Of a stretch of DNA of 17,256 bases, positions 13,755 through 17,256 are shown one piece after another. The notes beneath the pieces were generated by a model, which saw only the letters and a program-made list of their open reading frames with translations, had not been told where the DNA came from and did not search any database. Position numbers and translations under genes: made by a program. This DNA comes from Pseudonocardiales bacterium (GTDB lineage Bacteria; Actinomycetota; Actinomycetes; Mycobacteriales; Pseudonocardiaceae). How positions within the stretch are numbered: the first letter of the stretch is position 1; each line of letters starts with the position of its first letter. The stretch covers positions 1-17,256 of the forward strand of contig JACDBJ010000327.1 of the NCBI GenBank assembly GCA_013695005.1. Direction: 5' to 3'.

Positions 13755-15413
13755 ATGGGAAAGCCGGTCCTGCTGACCGTCGACGACGATCCCGGGGTGT
13801 CGCGGGCGGTAGCGCGGGACTTGCGGCGGCGCTACGGCGAGGACTACCGCATCGTGCGGGCCGACTCCGCACAGGACGCGCTCGAAGCGCTCAGAGAGAT
13901 CAAGCTGCGTGGCCAGCTGGTCGCGGCCATGCTCGCCGACTACCGGATGCCGGAGGTCAACGGCATCGAGTTCCTGGAGCAGGCAATGGACCTGTTCCCC
14001 AGCGCCAGGCGCGCGCTGCTCACCGCCTATGCGGACACCGACGCGGCGATCCAGGCGATCAATGTCGTCGACGTCGACCATTACCTGCTCAAGCCGTGGG
14101 ACCCGCCCGAGGAGAAGCTCTACCCGGTGGTGGACTCGCTGGTCGAGATGTGGCGGGCGACGGGCGACTCGTCGGTCGAGGAGACGAAGGTCGTCGGGCA
14201 CCGCTGGTCGGCGCCGTCCTACCGCGCGCGGGACTTCCTGGCCCGCAACGCGGTGCCCTACCGCTGGTTCAGCGTCGACGAGCCGGAGGGCCGCCGGCTG
14301 CTGGAAGCGGCGGGCGCCGGCGCGGAGGACGTCCCCGTCGTGATCACCGCCGACGGGCAGTCCCTGCGTGACCCCAGCGACGGGGAGATCGCCGCCGCCG
14401 TCGGGCTCTCGGTCGATCCCACGGCGGAGTTCTACGACCTGGTGGTGGTCGGCGCGGGGCCGGCCGGACTCGGCGCGGCGGTGTACGGCGCGTCGGAGGG
14501 GCTGCGCACCGTGATGGTGGAGCGGCTGGCCAGCGGCGGCCAGGCCGCGCAGAGCTCACGGATCGAGAACTACCTCGGCTTCCCCGACGGGGTGTCCGGC
14601 GCGCAGCTGACCGACCGGGCGCGGCGGCAGGCGCAGAAGTTCGGCGCGGAGTCGCTAGCCACCCGGGAGGTCGTGGCGCTGGAGCCGCGCGGCTCGGCGC
14701 GGATCGTGCACTTCGGTGACGGCAGCGAGATCGCCGCGCACAGCGTGGTGCTCGCCACCGGCGTGCAGTACCGGACGCTGGAGGCGCCGGGCGTGACCGA
14801 GCTGACCGGGCGGGGCGTGTACTACGGCTCCGCGATGACCGAGGCCGCCGAGTGCGCGTCCCGTGACGTCTACATCGTCGGCGGGGCCAACTCCGCCGGC
14901 CAGTCCGCGGTGTTCTTCTCGCGGCACGCCAAGCGGGTCGTGCTGGTCGTGCGCGGGGAGTCACTGCAACGCTCGATGTCGCACTACCTGATCAGGCAGC
15001 TCGACGAAATCGACAACGTGTCGGTCCGCCCGTTCACCGAGATCGCGCACGCAGAGGGTGACGGGCACCTCGAACAGATCACGTTGCGGGACACCCGCGA
15101 CGGCGGCATCGAGTCCGTCGAGTGCGGGCACCTGTTCGTCTTCATCGGCGCCGCGCCGTGCACCGACTGGCTCGACGGGGTGGTGGCTCGCGACGGGCGC
15201 GGCTTCGTGCGGACCGGGCCAGACCTGATCGTCGACGGCCGGCGCCCTGCCGGCTGGCCGCTGGACCGCGACCCGTACTACCTCGAGTCGAGCGTGCCCG
15301 GCGTGTTCGTCGCCGGTGACGTGCGCGCGGAGTCGGTCAAGCGAGTGGCATCGGCGGTCGGCGAGGGCGCGATGGCCGTCACGCTGGTGCACCGCTATCT
15401 GGAGGAACGATGA
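13755..15413 (+). CDS. Receiver domain fused to a glutaredoxin-like segment and a TrxR-like FAD oxidoreductase
   Basis: A 552-aa three-part protein. Residues 1-135 are a response-regulator receiver with the acidic pair D10/D11, phospho-acceptor D62 (LADYRMP), T90 and K113 (LLKPW). Residues about 145-220 resemble a glutaredoxin/thioredoxin fold (FLARNAVPYRWFSVDE, VPVVITADG), but the position expected for the active-site cysteines reads SAPSY. Residues 225-552 are a thioredoxin-reductase-type flavoprotein: GAGPAG at 233-238, ENYLGFPDG at 271-279, ATGVQYR at 334-340, a second dinucleotide motif VGGANSAGQ at 375-383, and VFVAGDVR at 517-524. The usual CxxC falls on GSAM (358-361), so both cysteines are absent. 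The stop overlaps the kinase start (ATGA), implying a two-component pair. It may act as a flavin/NAD(P)H-based output or sensor rather than a disulfide reductase. Confidence 0.88.
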   Translation: MGKPVLLTVDDDPGVSRAVARDLRRRYGEDYRIVRADSAQDALEALREIKLRGQLVAAMLADYRMPEVNGIEFLEQAMDLFPSARRALLTAYADTDAAIQAINVVDVDHYLLKPWDPPEEKLYPVVDSLVEMWRATGDSSVEETKVVGHRWSAPSYRARDFLARNAVPYRWFSVDEPEGRRLLEAAGAGAEDVPVVITADGQSLRDPSDGEIAAAVGLSVDPTAEFYDLVVVGAGPAGLGAAVYGASEGLRTVMVERLASGGQAAQSSRIENYLGFPDGVSGAQLTDRARRQAQKFGAESLATREVVALEPRGSARIVHFGDGSEIAAHSVVLATGVQYRTLEAPGVTELTGRGVYYGSAMTEAAECASRDVYIVGGANSAGQSAVFFSRHAKRVVLVVRGESLQRSMSHYLIRQLDEIDNVSVRPFTEIAHAEGDGHLEQITLRDTRDGGIESVECGHLFVFIGAAPCTDWLDGVVARDGRGFVRTGPDLIVDGRRPAGWPLDRDPYYLESSVPGVFVAGDVRAESVKRVASAVGEGAMAVTLVHRYLEER

Positions 15414-16882
15414 GTACCGACGCAACAACCACGGGACCAGCCGTCCAGGCGCCGCAGCGGCTCTCGCCTGCCGAGCTGCGTGAGCTGTTCCTGTTCACCG
15501 ATCTGCGTGACGACCAGCTCGACTGGGTCCACCAGCACGGCGACGTCGTCGCGTTTCCGGAGGGAACAGAGGTTTTCGAGGAGGGCGAGGCGTCCGAGTG
15601 CTTCTACGTGCTGCTCAGCGGCACGATCGCGATGCACCGGATGATCGGCGGCGACCCGGTGGAGGTGCTCCGTACCGACCAGCGCGGGGCGTACTTCGGT
15701 GCGGTCCAGTTCTTCCTCGAGTCCGAGCTGCAGCCGACCTATCCCAGCTCGGTCGTCGCGATCAGCGACACAACCACCCTCACGTTGCCGGTCAGAGAGT
15801 TCGCCGATGTGTTCCGCAAGTGGTTCCCGATGGCGACCCACCTGCTGCAGGGCCTGATGCTCGGCTTCAGCAGGGGCAACGAGCTCATCGGCCAGCGTGA
15901 GCGGCTGCTCGCGCTGGGCAAGCTGTCCGCCGGCCTGACCCACGAGCTGAACAACCCCGCGTCGGCCGCCAGCCGGGCCGCCGAGGCGCTCGGCGACCGC
16001 ATCGCCGGGATGCGCCACAAGCTGGCGATGCTCGCCGAGGGCAAGCTGGACCGCGACAAGCTGCGCAGGCTGACCGTGTCGCAGGAGGAGTTCGTGCTCA
16101 AGGCACGCAGTGCGCCACGGCTGTCCGCGCTGCAGGCCTCCGACCTCGAGGACGAGCTCGCCGACTGGCTGGACGAGCAAGGCGTGTCCGGCGGTTGGGA
16201 GCTTGCCCCGATCTTCGTCGCGGGTGGGCTCGGGGTGGCCGACCTGGAGGGCGTGTGCGCCGAGGCGCAGGGCGAGGCGCTCGAGGGCGCCCTGCGGTGG
16301 GTGGCCTACACGGTGGAGACCGAGAACCTGTTGCGGGAGATCACCGACTCGACGGCGCGCATCTCAGCCCTGGTGAACGCCGCGAAGCAGTACTCCCAGA
16401 TGGACCGAGCCCCACACCAGTGGATCGATGTGCACGACGGGCTCGACGCGACGCTGGTGATGCTCAGCGCCAAGATCGGCCCGAACATCCAGGTCGTGAA
16501 GGACTACGACCGCTCACTGCCGACCATCCCGGCCTACGCCGCCGAGCTGAACCAGGTCTGGACGAACGTGATCGACAACGCGGTCGGCGCCATGTCCGAC
16601 GGCGAGGGGTCGAGCGGCACGTTGACGGTGCGGACCGCCCTGGACGGCGAGAACGTCCTGGTGGAGATCGGCGACACCGGGGTCGGCATCCCGCCGGAGA
16701 TCAAGAAGCGGATCTTCGAGCCGTTCTTCTCCACCAAACCGGTCGGGCAGGGCACCGGGCTGGGGCTGGACGTCAGCTGGCGGGTGGTCGTGAGCCGCCA
16801 TCACGGCGACCTCCGGGTGGTCTCCGAGCCTGGTGACACCCGGTTCCAGGTCCGCCTACCACTGCAGGAGCGCCCGTCCTAA
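15410..16882 (+). CDS. Histidine kinase with N-terminal cyclic nucleotide-binding-type domain
   Basis: A 490-aa soluble sensor kinase with no membrane segment. Residues about 25-145 are a cNMP-binding b-roll (FPEGTEVFEEGEASECFYVLLSGTI). The H-box is LSAGLTHELNNP at 172-183 with phospho-acceptor H178. The ATP-binding domain has the N-box NQVWTNVIDNA (381-391), the G1 motif DTGVGI (422-427), the F-box FEPFFSTK (436-443) and the G2 motif GTGLGL (448-453). Between the H-box helix and the second dimerisation helix (ENLLREITDSTARI, 305-318) lies about 110 residues of charged helical sequence, far more than in a standard HisKA domain. The ATG follows a perfect GGAGGA and overlaps the receiver-flavoprotein stop, so that protein's D62 is the obvious phosphorylation target. 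Cyclic-nucleotide binding is unproven. Confidence 0.9.
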   Translation: MSTDATTTGPAVQAPQRLSPAELRELFLFTDLRDDQLDWVHQHGDVVAFPEGTEVFEEGEASECFYVLLSGTIAMHRMIGGDPVEVLRTDQRGAYFGAVQFFLESELQPTYPSSVVAISDTTTLTLPVREFADVFRKWFPMATHLLQGLMLGFSRGNELIGQRERLLALGKLSAGLTHELNNPASAASRAAEALGDRIAGMRHKLAMLAEGKLDRDKLRRLTVSQEEFVLKARSAPRLSALQASDLEDELADWLDEQGVSGGWELAPIFVAGGLGVADLEGVCAEAQGEALEGALRWVAYTVETENLLREITDSTARISALVNAAKQYSQMDRAPHQWIDVHDGLDATLVMLSAKIGPNIQVVKDYDRSLPTIPAYAAELNQVWTNVIDNAVGAMSDGEGSSGTLTVRTALDGENVLVEIGDTGVGIPPEIKKRIFEPFFSTKPVGQGTGLGLDVSWRVVVSRHHGDLRVVSEPGDTRFQVRLPLQERPS

Positions 16883-16988
16883 GACATCCCTAAGACGTCG
16901 CTGTGTCGTTCGCCGAGCGGCTGCTCCGATCGTGATTCCTGTTCCGGTGGCTGTCGGTGCGGGGGAGCGGCGGGCAGTTGCGCCGAGT

Positions 16989-17026
16989 GGCAGTTGCCTG
17001 ACCAGGTGCTAAACCTGAAAACTGCC
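16989..17026. terminator. Nested hairpin, possible terminator of the kinase operon
   Basis: GGCAGTT (16989-16995) pairs with AACTGCC (17020-17026), and inside it CAGGT (17003-17007) pairs with ACCTG (17013-17017) around a 5-base loop. No U-tract follows, which is common in high-GC actinobacteria. It could instead be an operator, since the left arm is one of two GGCAGTTGC copies. Confidence 0.4.
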
Positions 17027-17043
17027 GTTCGTCGCCGCGAAAT

Positions 17044-17063
17044 GCACGGCGGTCTCACCGTGC
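17044..17063. repeat. Short hairpin
   Basis: GCACGG (17044-17049) and CCGTGC (17058-17063) form a perfect 6-bp stem with an 8-base loop, 18 bases after the nested hairpin at 16989-17026. It may belong to the same termination region or to the leader of the following gene. Confidence 0.35.
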
Positions 17064-17132
17064 GTGACACGAGCCACCTCGGCCACCCTGCTGGGTTACG
17101 TTCCTCACGGATCAATGACGGGCTGGTAACGA

Positions 17133-17182
17133 GCGAGACTCGGAATCCCCGGTCCGAGCCGGTTCCCCGACCGGAGTCTCGC
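17133..17182. promoter_or_regulatory. Long two-part inverted repeat in the leader before the 17210 gene
   Basis: GCGAGACT (17133-17140) pairs with AGTCTCGC (17175-17182), and CCGGTC (17149-17154) pairs with GACCGG (17169-17174). The 3' arms are contiguous, so the RNA would fold into a 14-bp stem interrupted by one 8-base bulge, with a 14-base loop. It ends 27 bases before the GTG start, between the presumed promoter and the ribosome-binding site, and could be a regulatory RNA element. Confidence 0.45.
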
Positions 17183-17209
17183 CCAGACCGTCGATCCGGA
17201 AGGTAGGTC

Positions 17210-17256
17210 GTGGCACGGCATCGCTCCCCAGCCGGCCGCCACGCGAACTCCGGGCC
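17210..17256 (+). CDS. Unidentified protein, N-terminus only (partial)
   Basis: A GTG at 17210 preceded by GGAAGGTAGG opens a frame to the window edge encoding MARHRSPAGRHANSG. Basic starts of the MARHR...GRH kind are common on actinobacterial secreted cell-wall proteins (resuscitation-promoting factors, NlpC/P60 or M23 peptidases) just before the signal-peptide hydrophobic core, but too little is present here to assign a family. The structured leader upstream would fit such a regulated gene; this is inference only. Confidence 0.6.
   Translation, partial: MARHRSPAGRHANSG

Larger units (their letters stand above)
16883..17209. other. Intergenic region, hairpin-rich leader of the next gene
   Basis: This 327-bp gap follows the histidine kinase. 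It begins with a short direct repeat, CCTAAGAC (16878-16885 and 16889-16896), overlapping the kinase stop. GGCAGTTGC occurs twice, at 16973-16981 and 16989-16997. Three hairpins follow and are listed separately. GGAAGGTAGG precedes the GTG at 17210. Small open frames here lack coding features. The structures suggest a terminator for the kinase operon followed by a structured 5' untranslated leader. Confidence 0.55.

Noticed and set aside
13755..15413. Annotation as a functional thioredoxin-disulfide reductase
   Set aside because: The fold matches, but the catalytic CxxC is replaced by GSAM, so standard activity is not supported.
17060..17209. c-di-AMP (ydaO-type) riboswitch before the cell-wall-like gene
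   Set aside because: The genomic position would fit, but the conserved core segments of that riboswitch that I would expect are not visible; only generic hairpins are present. A covariance-model scan would settle it.
1..17256. CRISPR arrays, tRNA/rRNA genes, transposases or phage genes
   Set aside because: I found no regularly spaced repeats, no cloverleaf-like or rRNA sequence, and no integrase or transposase motifs on either strand.

Overview
This 17.3 kb window is GC-rich DNA with strongly G/C-ending codons. It almost certainly comes from a filamentous, high-GC actinobacterium. The markers are an SsgA-family sporulation/division protein, two GAF-ANTAR regulators, ATGA-type gene overlaps and frequent GTG starts. 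A Pseudonocardiales-type host is my best guess; no rRNA or other phylogenetic marker is present to confirm it.

Layout. (1) Positions 1-274, minus strand: the 5' part of a DUF309 gene, divergent from what follows. (2) Positions 337-9821, plus strand: a compact purine-catabolic operon of nine complete genes plus a small accessory gene. The order is OHCU decarboxylase (uraD), 5-hydroxyisourate hydrolase (uraH), urate oxidase, the xanthine dehydrogenase FAD and 2Fe-2S subunits, an 8-oxoguanine/guanine-type deaminase, the xanthine dehydrogenase molybdopterin subunit, a small protein resembling the C-terminal domain of allophanate hydrolase, allantoinase and allantoicase. Nearly every junction is an overlap (ATGA, GTGA or TGATG) or a gap of a few bases. 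Together they take (hypo)xanthine and 8-oxoguanine to urate, then 5-hydroxyisourate, OHCU, S-allantoin, allantoate, and finally ureidoglycolate plus urea. A 40-bp interrupted palindrome in the short divergent gap before uraD is a candidate operator. (3) Positions 9822-10617: about 800 bp with AT-richer patches and two antisense segments encoding the same short peptide motif. (4) Positions 10618-13136: a membrane fatty-acid (acyl-CoA) desaturase followed by two GAF-ANTAR proteins. (5) Positions 13148-13561, minus strand: an SsgA-like protein. (6) Positions 13755-16882: a translationally coupled signalling pair. One partner fuses a response-regulator receiver to a glutaredoxin-like segment and a thioredoxin-reductase-like flavoprotein that lacks the usual redox cysteines. 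The other is a histidine kinase with a cyclic-nucleotide-binding-type sensor domain. (7) Positions 16883-17209: a hairpin-rich untranslated region leading into the start of another gene at 17210.

The purine operon and the sensor-flavoprotein pair are known types of system, but each has unusual details. The most interesting are the cysteine-free TrxR-like response regulator, the kinase with a split dimerisation domain, the stand-alone AtzF-C-like protein, the non-canonical start implied for allantoinase, and the repeated small antisense ORFs.
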